This document shows, in pieces, positions 23,439 through 35,854 of a stretch of 64,000 nucleotides of DNA. Location of the stretch: positions 4,602,001-4,666,000 of the forward strand of contig OY829540.1 in the NCBI GenBank assembly GCA_963691705.1. The letters are read 5' to 3'. Below the pieces are notes generated by a model. It saw only the letters and a program-made list of their open reading frames with translations, did not search any database and was not told the DNA's origin. The position numbers and the translations under genes were made by a program. The DNA is from Viola odorata. Taxonomy: Eukaryota > Streptophyta > Magnoliopsida > Malpighiales > Violaceae. Position 1 is the stretch's first letter. Each line of letters starts with the position of its first letter.

Positions 23439-26400
23439 ATGGGGAGAGGGAAGATTTTGATTCAACGGATCGATAATTCGACGAGCAGACAAGTTACTTT
23501 CTCGAAACGACGAAAGGGATTGATTAAGAAGGCTAAAGAGCTGGCCATTCTTTGTGATGCTCAAGTTGGTCTTGTCATCTTCTCCAGCACTGATAAGCTC
23601 TATGAATTCTCCAGCACCAGGTAACTAATTAATTTCATCTCTGTTTTTCAAACTGGATCCTTTTCGTAGTTATAATTTCTTTTTCTTTTTTCTTATAGCT
23701 AGTTAATTAATTAGAATATAAGCAACTATGTATATGTTTCATTAGCTGTTTTTCATTTCTTTTTTAATTTTTTTGGCAACTACAGTTTACATTTTTGGTG
23801 TTATTAGTTGGTTAGCGTTTAGCAATTTACATCATGCATTGTTTGTATATATATATATAGTAACTTATAAATGTATTCTTTTCAGAGGGGATGTTTATTC
23901 CCTTCAGTAATGTAATGCAGAAAAATAAATAAATAGTGGGGAAAAAATCTTGAAAACCAAGGTACCATCATTTTTCTCCAACAAATTCAAGAGAAGGAAG
24001 TTAAAAGTTTAATGCAACAATTAATGGTTTTGTTATAGTACATGTTAGGGTTGACCTGTATTAAACCAATGTGTGTATATGTGGAAGAAGATTTTTATTG
24101 TCCAATAGAGTTTTCATGATATTATAATTCTTAAAAAATTTCATTTCATCGTTAAAATACTCTTTCATATATAAAGATATTCATTTAACGGAAAATTTGT
24201 ATTTATATTTATACTCTGTTAGTCTGTGATCTAAAACTCAAGCAAGGATAACTCATATCCTTGGCGAAGCCAATTCGGTGGCAGACTCGCTTGCGAAATA
24301 GAGTCAGAATAGGAGTGGTGAATTCTTAACTTGGTTATAGTAATTGTGTTCCTTTGCGTCTTTAAACCCTTCTTCTTTTGTCTAATTTTGTTGCCATTAT
24401 TTACGACTATTTAGTTATTTCCTTGTATATGTCCCTCTTTGTTGCTTATGAACAACAACAAAAAAAAACTCAAGCTACACCTACTCATGTGAGATCAATA
24501 TCTGTGTGGTTAAATAACTTAGAATTCCTAACACTCCCTCTCTCATTTTATTAGTAGTTTTTGTATTTTAGAGAGTTCCTTTTTTTTTTCAGAACATTTC
24601 TTTCGATCTAATTTTTGGGTATCATTTTCTATCATTTTTTAGTAAGAGATTAATCTCATTCAAGCATTTAGTTTCGGTATGATTTTCTCTATTCTTCAGA
24701 CTCGAATCTGAAATTTAAGTTAAGAATAGACAAATCTCTTACCACATAACCACAACTAGTATTGATCAATCTCTTAATATTTGACACCACGCGGAGTTCA
24801 ATTTTTTTTTCTTTTCAAGTTTGACCTCATTCTTATCCGTTAAATCTCATTAATTATTTATTAGTTTATCAAGTGTCTTTTTTATTAAAAAAAATGTTAC
24901 AAATTTATTTTAAAATATGACCATTAATTAGCTTTATTTGTTGTGCATCATATTATGAAATAAACAGTTAGTATGGCAACCAACTTAAACAAAAGAAAAG
25001 AAAGGAAAGGCAATTAGCTTGGGAAAATGGAATGAAATGGAAAGGAAACTTGTGTATGGCAACAACTTTTAAAGGAGAAGAAATGAGAGGAAAATGATGA
25101 GTGATTTTACCATTATATTTAATTGGAGTATTTAAAAATGCACTTTAAAAAGGTAATATAGGAATACATAAATCAAAATTTTAGTTTCCTTTTCCTTTCC
25201 TCTGACTTATGAGAAATTCTCTTTTCAAGAGAAATTAAAAAAAATTCCATTCCATTCTATTCCATTCCCTTTCCTTTTTCAAGTTGACTGTCATACTAAA
25301 TGAAAGTGAGGCTATAAATTTTCAATGGCCAGTCTTTCTTGCTAGTGAAACAATAGAAGTTCAATTAATTAGAAAGCTTCATTTCATTAATTACCTCACA
25401 AACCTTCATATCCATACGTGCATCAATCATTCAATCTATAATAGTAAGAAAAATAGTTGGCAGCTTGAAAGATCATTTTTTGACTTGAAACTAGCTTCAA
25501 GAGACTACATTTCTTTTTTTTCTCTGATATCTTATCATCTCTAGAAGAAAATTGTGATTAGTATGATGAGTAGCTTGATACGTAAGATGTCCCAGGTTCG
25601 ATAATTAGTTAAGAGTGTTAGACTAGAATCCCTTTCTTCTCTGGCTTCTCTTACACCTTCTTGCTTCTTCTGTCTGTCACTGTTGCTTCGAATCGGGAAA
25701 AAAAGGCCAGTAATTTTAGAGAGGTAGAAGTTTTACATTGGAGTATTACTAATATGTTTTCTTTGTGGATTATAATTAACTTCACTTTAACTTTTGTTTG
25801 ACTTCTTTTATTGACAAGCATACAAGTCTCTTGATTATTCTTTGATAATACTATCGGTCTCGATTTGGAGAGAGGTTTGGAATTTGTATTAGAAAATGGT
25901 TAAATATAGATTTCCTTTGTATTTGCTACCGAGCTAACTATTATGGTATGAATGGTTTGACCATTTCATTACTTAAGTAAAAAGTCATAAAGTTCATATA
26001 TAAAGAAGTTATATAGTGTGAGCATTTTACCTCTTAAAGGACCAAGTAAGAGGTAAAAAATAGAAAAAAATGTCCTACGCTAATTAGGTGAAAAAACTTC
26101 TCTCGTTCTAGAATTGCTCGTTTATAGATTTGATTAATCAGTAAACTATTTGTTTCAGATAGTAATACTGTCAACGTCTTATCTTTCATTTTTCATCAGC
26201 ATGAAATCAATCATTGAACGATATAACAAAGCAAAAGAGGAACAGCAACAATTGCTCAATCTAACATCAGAAGTCAAGGTAAACACTCTATCAACTATTC
26301 TTCACTCTTCGTAGTTGTTCTTGTAATGTCTCTTCTTTTCATCATCAAAATACCTGTATTTCAAAAGAATTGTTTGCGCTGCGAAGTCCTCATTCGGCCA

Positions 26401-28489
26401 AATCATTCACTCACTAGGAGAAAAATCATTTCTCTGACCCTCTAAACTAAATAAGCAGAATAAGTATACCAACAAACAATGTGAATGGTAAAACATGATT
26501 GATCGACCTAAACTGCACATGACTTAACATCATCATTTCGTTATTAAGCAATTGTTCTGTGTCTAATTACAACCAAATATCGAGAAGCTAACGAATTGCA
26601 CTGCGTTTTAACGTGTACAAGGCAAAGAGATAGAAGGGGAATGGAGGAAAAATAAACAGTCTCAAAAACAATTCAAGTAGTAGTAACAAGACAGACTCTA
26701 TCCTCATCAGATGCAAAGACATCAGGGAGGTGCACTAATTGTAAATGGTTAGACTTACCTTATGTGAGGAAATTCATTCGAAGAAAACTCAATAAAGTTG
26801 CTTAACGTGGACTTTTCCCTCAATCCATGGCAAGATAAATATATAGAGATAGAAGAAAACAGGTATTCAACAAGTTCGAACAAGTCAGGTAAGCAATACA
26901 CAGTAAAATAAGACAATTTCTCAGCCGTGAACACAGTCCTTGGTTAAAAGCTCATGCGTAGGGAGGCTAACAGATCTAAGTTGAGATGTTGTAAGCAATC
27001 TATACTATTTGAAACACAAACGAGTCCCTTTAACTTTCTTTGCTGATTTCATCATGTCCGATGAATGAACGAATGTTAACAGCTTACTTCAATATTTTCC
27101 ATGTTTTCAGCATCAACATTTTATTTGACACTCATCCATGTATTCCCACACAATGGTTTGGCCACTTCAGAATTCTCTTTAGAGGAAAATCTTATTTGTT
27201 TGCATTCAAGTCAGTTTTGTTCATGTAAACTTCAAAAGAAATTCTAACCTCACCTCACATGCAGGATAATCAATTAGAGCAAATCCAAATGCACTTAGTT
27301 TCCCTGTTTTCAGAGTGAAACCACCTGTGCGGAAACTTACATTTATCACATGTATTTCTGATTCTGTGCTTTATAGTTTTGGCAAAGGGAAGCAACATTC
27401 TTAAGGCAACAACTGGACAACTTGCAAGAGAACCATAGGTATGATCTTTCTTCAGTAATCGATATTACATTGCATGAAAGAAGAGCAAGTGAATTGAAAC
27501 AAGAAAGCATTGAATACTGAATCTATACCATGCTCATTGAAAAGGCCCAAATTCAATGCTCATTTTTTCTCAATTTCTCTGCAATAAATAACTATGACGA
27601 TTTTTTCCATTAGCACACCTAAATATGTTCCTAGTCATGTTTAAGACATATTTCATTGAGCCCAACCACTTTGTGCTTGGAAGCCCACTGCGAGTTGTAC
27701 ATTTACATAGATATACAAACAATTACTACTCTTGAATTTCAAGAGATGACCAGATATAATCAACCAAGACATGCTATAAGGTGCGTACCAGAACACGTCT
27801 ATGGCCAACTGATCAAGCTATGTAACTCTGATATGGCAGGCAATTGATGGGAGAACAACTTTATGGCTTAAGCATCAAAGAACTACAAAATTTAGAGAAT
27901 CAACTGGAAACAAGTTTGAGGGGAATTAGAATGAAAAAGGTAAGAACTGTTGTCAATAATATGAAGCCAGCATTGTTTTAAGGCAAATGGGAAATATTTT
28001 TTTATGTATGCAGGAGCAAATTTTAACTGACGAAATAGAAGAGCTAAGCCAAAAGGTCTTCCCAAATCACTACTTTGGTGTTCTCTCACCATTCTTTTAT
28101 GAACAACTATTTTCAGCTAACACCTAGTTTTCTTCCACTTCAACTACAGGGAAACATTATTAATCAGGAAAACATAGAACTGTATAAGAAGATAAACCTC
28201 TTACGTCAAGAAAACATGGGACTGTACAAGAAGGTACTGTAACTATATTAGTAAGAAAAGCCCCAACCTCCATTAAATAAATTCTGAAACTGTACATCAA
28301 GAAAGTAAATTTCGCTGGAAAATTCAACATGTCTATTTCTTTCAGGTTTATGGCACAAGGGTTGAAAATGCAACAGCTATAAATGCTACAATCCCACGTG
28401 ATGGAGAAAATTCTCATATCCCAATCCTCCTTCAACTAAGTCAGCCTGACCAACAAAATTATGGGGAACTACCAAGAGCAAAAAAATAA
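23439..28489 (+). CDS. MIKC-type MADS-box transcription factor, AGL17/ANR1 clade
   Basis: Seven coding exons (23439-23620, 26200-26278, 27377-27438, 27840-27939, 28014-28055, 28150-28233, 28346-28489) join in one frame of 230 codons. Exon 1 is the MADS domain ([20 protein letters not shown] ... [20 protein letters not shown]). The I region and K box follow ([20 protein letters not shown]), then [14 protein letters not shown] and a C-terminus with [18 protein letters not shown]. The GKI(L/V)[11 protein letters not shown] start and the VYGTR...LQLSQP end place it in the AGL17 clade, nuclear regulators often expressed in roots. The 5' UTR appears to contain an intron (donor GTAAGC after 23312, acceptor TTTCAG at about 23409). 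Exon 6 is 84 nt where 42 nt is usual, and the extra part repeats the QENxxLYKK motif. The protein ends a few residues early, in an A-rich stretch just after PRA. Intron 1 is 2.6 kb and holds a LINE fragment. Confidence 0.92.
24244..24464 (+). mobile_element. 5'-truncated LINE in MADS intron 1
   Basis: Begins with the last codons of a LINE RNase H domain, [15 protein letters not shown] followed by TAG (about 24256-24302), continues with a 3' UTR ending in AACAACAACAAAAAAAA, and is flanked by AAAACTCAAGC on both sides (24233-24243 and about 24465-24475). The target duplication, poly(A) tail and 5' truncation are the hallmarks of LINE retroposition. Same orientation as the host gene. Confidence 0.85.
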
Positions 28490-29590
28490 AGGTTAAAAAT
28501 TAACATACAATACTTAGACAACTAGTTGACACCATGATTTTTTTTACTTTACTACTAATGGGATATGTATGTGATGGAACTGCAGAAATTAAGAACAGTA
28601 TTGAAGTATTCACAGGGATGGAAGCAAATGACAATCCTAAACAAGGAAAAACTCCACAGGTGGACTAGTATGCTTCTCCAACTACATTGATCTGTATAAA
28701 ACCATCAATATTACAACTATGCTGCCATTGTCTATGATGACACCTATAGACACGCCAAATTTCTCCATTATGTAGTGTGAATTGTATATTGGAAGTTACA
28801 CAGTCATATAGAATAAGTGAGTGCATGATTATGATTAATTGGTGTAAACAATATAACATTTTTCTCGAGATCGAGAACCAGAATATGACATCTGACTGTG
28901 TTGTGTTTCAGAAGAATCTGAGATTGATTCATTTTCTTTTTCTGTTTAGACAAAGCATGGGATATCTAGTATAATCCCACCTGATCTCAGCGATGGAGAA
29001 AACTTTCTTATCTCCTTCTCTTACTAAGTCAGCCTGGTCAAGGAAGTTATCACTTATCAGGCACTACTATGAAGAAAAAAGTAAAGGTTAAAAAAAGAAC
29101 ATCTAATTCTTATACAACTAGTCCATGATATGAATTATTTTGCCATTACCACTAATGGGATATATATTTCATGGAACTGCAGAAAACAACAACAGCAATG
29201 AAGCATGCGCAGGTTCGGAAGCAAAGGGTAATGCTAAACAAGGAAAGACACCACATGTGGAAAAACGTGCTTCTCCAACTTCATCAATCTGTATAAAACT
29301 ATCAGCATGATACTATGCTGCCCATTATCTATGACATCACCAACAGATGGAGTTGAAGTTCTCCAAGATGAAATGTGCAATGGCCATGCGGAGTTGCACG
29401 ATAAGGAACACAAAATCGACATGCGTGAACATGATTATGCTAAATTGTCATAAACAGTATACACTGTTCTCCAGATCAAGAACCAGATATAAACCATTTG
29501 TCTTTATTGTGTTTGAGAAGATATCGGGAATTGATTCACTGATTTATTTTTACTAAAAAAGTGAGAGAGCATGGGATAACTAGTAATCTG
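28346..29590 (+). repeat. Diverged tandem repeat of the MADS gene 3' end (about 600-bp period)
   Basis: The last exon and 3' flank recur about 600 bases on. The AATCCCAC-GATGGAGAAAA-CTAAGTCAGCCTG block occurs at 28390-28450 and again at 28974-29038. CTAATGGGATAT...TGGAACTGCAGAAA occurs at 28555-28588 and 29152-29185. GCTTCTCCAACT-CAT(T)-ATCTGTATAAAAC occurs at 28670-28700 and 29268-29300. GCATGGGATA-CTAGTA begins both 28957 and 29569, so a third unit has started. Exon-like parts in copy 2 have lost the frame. Confidence 0.75.
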
Positions 29591-30799
29591 AAAGCCATGG
29601 AAAACAAACAATGTCAGGGTTCACATAAAATCATGACACAATAAAATATTGGTTTTCGTTCTTTTGGGAGGGTAAGAGCTCACAAAGAAAACGAAAAATG
29701 GAAGGAAACATAGAAACAATATGAGAGAACATGACTTGCAATTTTCAATAAACAACTCTACTGCAAGTAGTTAATTGTGCAGCTGAAAAGTTGAGGGGCA
29801 GCTGGAAACTGAGGCAGTAAGAAAGCCACATGGTACTTTGACTCGAATCCTTTTAGAATTTAGAGAAAATAAGACAATTCAGAAAATTTAACAAGTTGTC
29901 CCAGCAGCAGAACTCACTAATATTGAAGTAATAAAATAAAAGTGTGATTTTTTCCATTACCAATCAACTTACATTCATTATGCAAGGCCTTAGCTGTTTT
30001 CAATGCTCTTTATTATACTACTCTCATTAAAGGGATGTCCTACATACAGAATTAAGGTCTAGCAATAGTGAAACTGATTCATATTTTCAATTCTTCTACA
30101 ACTTTCACATAAACAAAGATTTATCATGTCAACAATAGCTATAATGATTAAGATAACTCATCAGAACTTGTACAGTTTAATAAGATATGAAGCACACCGC
30201 TATTCATAAAGTCATGATATTGGCAATGTCATAACATATTCACATGTATTGTGATTGAAAAATATTATCGGCTGACAAGAATTTGTATGTTTAGAGGGAC
30301 AAACAATGTCGATGTTAGGCAAGCAAAACCCATCAAGGTCGAACCGAGCCACACACATGCATTGTGTGATGCACTACAATTTAAACACACAGCCAATGAT
30401 CTGCTATTCATCGTATTACCAAAAACTGTCGTGTGAAAGAAAAGAGGGATGATTATCACGATAAGAAACAAAAGTAGATGTAGAGTATCATATGCTACTT
30501 ATTAAGTACCCAAAACAAGTACATAACAGTTTTCTGAAAATTGCAAAAGGGTTGACCATAAAGATTTGACAGGAGCCACCATCTGCCAAAGTTACCCAGT
30601 TTGCTAAATGGAGTTACGTGACATCAATAAATCTAAGAACAAAAAAAGAGGTCTTATCGACAAACGCAGGAGTAAAGCTGCTGGTCCATGTGGTGACATG
30701 TTGATGATCATAACTGATTGGGAAAACAATCACAGGAATTTAAATGTTATCATAGACACAAAATGGCATAATCAGCAAATATCAAGACCACACCAACAA
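29591..30799. other. Region downstream of MADS gene, no gene seen
   Basis: AT-rich. Short open frames on both strands around 30250-30470 have no recognisable domain. Confidence 0.4.
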
Positions 30800-30862
30800 G
30801 CTTGTAGCTCAGCGATACATCTTGCCAAGCAGGGGAAGATGTTTTTGGGTTCAAGTCCCTAG
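30800..30862 (+). repeat. tRNA-like (SINE-head-like) sequence
   Basis: An A-box-like GTAGCTCAGCGATA (from 30804) and a B-box GGGTTCAAGTCCC (30847-30859) lie at a spacing close to a tRNA-type pol III promoter. The intervening bases do not fold as a proper tRNA, so this is more likely the head of an old tRNA-derived SINE than a functional tRNA. Confidence 0.45.
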
Positions 30863-31552
30863 TTTTGCATCTCTATCTTTGGCCCATATAAATATATACA
30901 ACCACATAATCGATAGGTAATTCCTTACCAACATTTACTGAGTAAGGAATGATGTTTAGGTCTAAAATTATATAATCAGCATAAATGCTGCATGTGCAAT
31001 TTAAAATTATGGCCCGGTAAGCTCCTTACACCCGGGGAAGAACCGTTGAAGAGCAGAAAATATCTAAATACAGGGGTGTGAAGTTATGGTCCTTCTGACT
31101 GAAAACAAGCACAGTCATGTCATGACCCCCATAAGCAAGATTAGAGGCAGAGAGCTCCAGCACAATGGGAACTTGACCTCAATTGAAAGAACCCAATTCA
31201 CTAGCGGAGAGAGAGGGCATGACCCAATTGTACCAAGAAGCAGGACGGGATCAACAAAAGATTTCAACGCGACTCATACTACTACACCATGTTGCTCTGT
31301 AAGGAAGGTCATGAGAATAGTCAGTTTTCTCAACAAGCAGTGCCTATATCACCAGATCACCGACATGACATCCTAAGAAAATGTAGAAGTTCCTCCAAGT
31401 TTTTCTTCTATTTTCCAAAACAACTCAAATGAATCTAAAACATCAGAACAGGAACCGCATAAAGGAAGCATCAGCCGAATCGGCGATCATGAGTTGATTC
31501 CAGGGCAGAAAATGCAGTAAACGAGATGATTATAGGGAAAAAGAGAGTGACT

Positions 31553-31765
31553 TACATGAGCTTTTGAAATAAGTGGCGAACTCATCATCTGAATTGAAGC
31601 GAGCAGCGACTTTTGAAGCCGATCACATCACATGCCACGAGAGAAGCAGAAGAATAGGAATTCGAAGGATGCAAAGGATACAGAGTTACAGACACCATAG
31701 CTGGAGAGAAGGGAACATAGGAGCACCCGACGAGAGAAAAATATCTGCACAGTTAGCCGAGTGAG
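31553..31765 (-). ncRNA. Possible first exon of an unidentified minus-strand transcript
   Basis: On the minus strand a TATA-like TTATTTAAATCC (near 31786-31775) is followed by a C/T-rich leader (CACTCCCTCACTCACTCGG). About 200 bases later comes a good donor, CTCAT|GTAAGTCAC (near 31556). The best frame inside (MVSVTLYPLHPSNSYSSASL...) ends before the donor at TGATGA, so the exon may be 5' UTR or non-coding RNA. No downstream exon could be assigned. Confidence 0.25.
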
Positions 31766-31849
31766 TGAGGGAGTGAATGGATTTAAATAAGGTTGCGGAT
31801 TGGAAAATATCTTACAGGGGAACGGAACGAATTTGTTATACTTTTGGGC

Positions 31850-32240
31850 AAACTACTTGAACAAAAAAGAAACCTTATAGTTTACCATAATTTTCTGTTC
31901 GGTCCTAGTAGTTTAAAATCATTTATATAAAGCCTTATAGTTTGAAAAAAAAAACAACTCTCTTTTCATTTACCTCTTAGCTAGCAAGTCACGAGAAGTA
32001 ATGATGTGGCGTGACGTGACATGTGAGATCCACTAAAATATATAACATTAATGGTGTGACAGTGAGATTTATATGTCATGTTATCTTTGATCATGTCATA
32101 TTGATGTTGATCTCGTCACGTCAACATTAATTATAGCATTAGAGGCTAAAATGAAAGTTTTCAAATTGTTTTCTTATAAATGATTTTAAACTATTAGAAT
32201 TTTTTTAGGTGTTATTTTTTCCCAATAAACCATACGTTTT
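31850..32240. repeat. Imperfect foldback element
   Basis: TAGTTTAAAATCATTTATAT (31910-31929) pairs with TATAAATGATTTTAAACTAT (32175-32194). Outside this, ACCTTATAGTTT...CTTATAGTTTG mirrors AAACTATTAG and AATAAACCATACG. The interior has GTGACGTGACATGTGAGATC and its inverse-like partner GATCTCGTCACGTC. About 390 bp, no ORF. An old MITE. Confidence 0.55.
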
Positions 32241-33300
32241 TCTAAATCCACTATTAATTTTGTTAATATCAAATAAAGTGTTCCAAAAAAATAAATAATT
32301 TATACTGTTTTTAATTAAAAAAAGGTTCTAAATAGTGGTTGACAACCACTTGTCCACGTGGTTGTTGTTTTTTTAAATATAATTTAATATTCCTTTTTTA
32401 AAATAATATTATCTAATATTCTTACTTAAATTTGATTTGTGGTTCATTAAGAGTAATTAGTCACGCAGATTAATTAAAATATCAAGTTTAAAGTTATCTC
32501 ATAAATCTTGAATTCGGATTAGTTCAGTGAAAATTCTTTTTAAGATTAGTTTGCTAGTTGAGCCCCGTGATAATAATATTAATAATATAATTATTATTTT
32601 TAAAAGGAGGGAATAATTAGGTTTATCATTTGTCTCAATTTCGCCCCGCATTCAAGCTTCCATATTTACAAAAGTAGGGAGTTGTTTTGTCTTTTTCTAT
32701 AATTTTCCTGATAAAGATATGGTTATCATGGAAAATTATCTATGTGTGACAAATTAACTAAATATAAGGACGACAACAACAACAAAAAGCTAAATATAAG
32801 GACTTATTTAAACCACTGAAAACCAATATTCCTTCCAGTTAGTCCTAGTGAATACTAAAGAGCCCAAATGCCACACCGCACGCTACAATGAGGATTAGCC
32901 CATATTCATTGTGAGGGATAATAGCCACAACAAGGCCCATTTTTATTGGGCTCATAAACGCAGAATAGCTCATGGGCTTGAGAGACTCAATTAGTCCATT
33001 AGCTTGCTTGTTTAATTCCAATAAATACTAGTATCATTTTCAATTCAAATTTAGTTATAAAAAAATATTGAAAATAGAAAAAAATATGTGTAAATAAAGT
33101 ATAAATGTATTTTTTTCTTTCTTTTAAAACATATTTTTTTCCAAAACAGGAAGGAATGTCACAAAATTAAACAAATTAAAACACGATATTTTGCTAACAA
33201 CAAACGAACCGCTACACCGTAAGATCAATGGCTTTGTTGTTGAAAAAAAATGTTAATAGGTGATGTTTCAAATTTAAGGCAAAGAAAAAAACACAGCACA
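32241..33300. other. Intergenic, no gene seen
   Basis: AT-rich sequence without recognisable exons or element ends. Confidence 0.45.
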
Positions 33301-33304
33301 TGCA

Positions 33305-33499
33305 TTATGCAGAAAAAGTTTTTTTTTCAACATCAAGTTTCACTTTCAATACATTATTGAAAGCCACAGCTGCTCTGGAACGAGCAACTGCAAGTTGCAT
33401 ATATACAGGGCCCCATTTTATCTTCTCTGCCAACTTCATTTTGTTAACTAAATTCATACCAAAATCCAAATGATCTCCAAATTGATTTGCAATTTGCAA
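33305..33499 (-). CDS. Unrecognised 64-codon open frame, possible gene fragment
   Basis: Reads MQIANQFGDHLDFGMNLVNK, then LAEKIKWGPVYMQLAVARSR and AAVAFNNVLKVKLD. The composition is protein-like and amphipathic, unlike the AT-rich noise around it, and codon use looks reasonable. I cannot name a family. Upstream sequence has no obvious exon in the same frame, and the downstream stop follows a poly-A run (KKTFSA). It could be the last exon of a decayed gene. Confidence 0.3.
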   Translation of the reverse strand: MQIANQFGDHLDFGMNLVNKMKLAEKIKWGPVYMQLAVARSRAAVAFNNVLKVKLDVEKKTFSA

Positions 33500-34087
33500 A
33501 TGTTATTAAACAATAACTCAAATTTAGAAATAAGTTACTGAGATAAATTTGAGTTTCACTCTAAAGCCACGACCTGGTCCTAGGTATATAAATTCATTCT
33601 TTATCTTAATATATTCTTCTTGATTAATTTTTTTTTAACTTAAAATTTGCACAAATTTACCATACCTGTGTGGAAATAATTTTAATTTAATATAAAAAAT
33701 CATACTTGTTAACGAATTTCTAATTATTTTTTCGCTACTATATCAAAAAATTATTACGCCCAAAAAATAGTAGATATTAAAGATAGGCGGATAAAATATT
33801 AGATTGAATGAAATTATGGTTTTAAATCAACCTATGCTTATATGTAGAAAAAAAATGCACCTAGCACATGCTTAATTAGGGAGATCCCAAAACTTGAAGA
33901 AAGCATGAGATCCATATCATATTAAAAGAACTTGAAAGAAAAAAAAACATCAGAATATTATCACTATAATCACATTATTATATACAACAACAACACTAAA
34001 AAAAAGGCGAGAGAAAACAAAATGACCAACCAAAACTTACAATATTCAAGAAAAGGAAAGAAAAGAAAAAGAATTACATTTTTGTTA

Positions 34088-34477
34088 TTAATTATCACAC
34101 TCTTGCATATGATCCCATCTTACAATATGGTCATGATGAGGAAAAACTTTAGAGAAGTGATGAAAACTGGATCCTTCATCAAAATTCTGGGAATAGCTAA
34201 GTGCATCGTAATGGAAAGACAAGTGTTTATAGTTAGTTCCATAGATGCTGCTCTTTCCATCTTTAACTAGCTTTCTGATAAAATTTCTCCACCTTATTCT
34301 GCTTCCGTTTCTGCTGCCGCTGCAATGTTGGAGCCGTGAGTATTCCATTTTATCTTCATGGACAGGGAAGCAGCTGGAAGGGGAGAGCTTTCCGACGCTG
34401 CCGCAACCTGAAAAGTACAAGCTGCAGCTGCTCGACCGCCGCTGCTGCCGACTCGTAATGTCTCTCTCTAGCTCCAT
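34088..34477 (-). CDS. Small plant-specific stress-type protein, single exon, 129 aa
   Basis: One uninterrupted frame starts MELERDITSRQQRRSSSCSL. A conserved-looking basic core follows (RIRWRNFIRKLVKDGKSSIY) and a LSFHYDALSYSQNFDEG motif, then a His-rich end. The arrangement of a Trp-Arg basic helix followed by a QYD-x-x-SYSQNFD(E/D)G motif is that of a family of short, single-exon plant proteins annotated as stress-induced, whose biochemical role is unknown. The promoter supports a real gene: on the minus strand TATATATATATAAAG lies about 130 bases before the ATG, and the leader contains a CT/GA microsatellite (CTCACTCTCTCTCTC). No signal peptide or membrane segment. Confidence 0.7.
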   Translation of the reverse strand: MELERDITSRQQRRSSSCSLYFSGCGSVGKLSPSSCFPVHEDKMEYSRLQHCSGSRNGSRIRWRNFIRKLVKDGKSSIYGTNYKHLSFHYDALSYSQNFDEGSSFHHFSKVFPHHDHIVRWDHMQECDN

Positions 34478-34603
34478 TAATTAATTGTTTTTTTTCCTCC
34501 AGATTTGGTGGTGTGTGAGAGAGAGAGTGAGAGGAAGAAAAAAACTGTTTGGGGTTAGGAAAGGAACGTTATAATTAAGGTTGTACATATATAATGGGTT
34601 GGC

Positions 34604-34618
34604 TTTATATATATATAG
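34604..34618 (-). promoter_or_regulatory. TATA box of the small gene at 34088-34477
   Basis: CTATATATATATAAAG on the minus strand, about 130 bases before the ATG. A CT-rich leader follows. Confidence 0.6.
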
Positions 34619-35854
34619 GAGATGAGGATCATGTTGTCAACTATTTCATCGTAAATATAAAGAAAATTTATATACTGATCCAGACTTTCCATCTAAATAC
34701 AACTAATTAATTGGGTATCCTTTTTTCCTATTTTTATTGATTTTTCTTCTTCTTTTTATATAATAATATTACAATTATTTTTTAGTTTTAAAGATTTCGT
34801 TATTTTTCTTCTATTTTTATATAATCTTTCCTTAATTTTTTTTTAGGAATAAAGTTATTTTTCTATATTAAAATATTTTTCGGTAACCTATATGAGATCT
34901 AAAAACGTTATACATATTTCATAATAATCTAAAAAGTTAGCATATATTTAAGACTAGGATAACATAAAAGAGTAAATTACATAAAATATCTTATAGTTTA
35001 CAAAATAATCCACTCTGGCCTCTATTATTCAAAAAGTAATCAAAACCCTATATAATTTTCTGAAAGTTACAATTTTAACACTAAATATAGTAGTAAGCAA
35101 TTCAAAACTTTTTAAATTTTGAGAAAAAATGTCACAAATATGAGAGGATCCACTCCACTAAAAAAAAGTACATGAAGAAGCCACCGTCACTTTCGCCAGA
35201 TCCAAACCGTCTTCTGTGTCATTCACTCTAGCTAGATCAAGAAACTTCTCGTCTAATATTCGTTTATCTTTTGGATTAAAAGAGATATTAAAATGATTAA
35301 AATTTATTTTGTATTAGTTTTTAATTAATGAGAGAGACCCTAAAAGGTGAAGGGAAAGCGTTTTCTATCAATAACACACAAATTTTCCATTGAATTGGAA
35401 AATAAGTTTTTTTCCATTTTCCAACAACAAACATAAAAAAGTAAAAGAAAATATTTTTCAGCAAACTATTTTCCCAAGATCAGATGTTTCTATCAAATGT
35501 AAGATGATTAGTAACATAAGTTATTTTTACCTATTTTACTCCACCAAAAATTACCATTCATTTTACTTTAGCGATAGATTGTAGTTACTCCTCCGCCATC
35601 AACTTGGGTTACTATATTATTATTACCGTCATTTATATTTTACTTTTAATAAAATTAAGTATGTAACAAAGCAAACCAATATTAGTTGCATTTCAATTAA
35701 GTCAAATTTTATATTTCAATATGTGAAATGAAGAAAGCTACGTCGAAAAGTAACCCCGGAAGCTAGTAGTACACATCCACGGGCAAGGGAAGTAGGGATT
35801 TTTCCTTTTGTTCTAACCCATGTCTAGGCCCAACCTTCTATGCATGTGAGCTTC
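34619..35854. other. Intergenic, no gene seen
   Basis: AT-rich with long T and A runs. Part (34960-35110) resembles the 'kept TATAGTTTA...' type of dispersed plant repeat also seen at 31.9 kb. Confidence 0.4.

Noticed and set aside
30800..30862. tRNA gene
   Set aside because: The anticodon region does not fold, so it is better read as a SINE-like relic.
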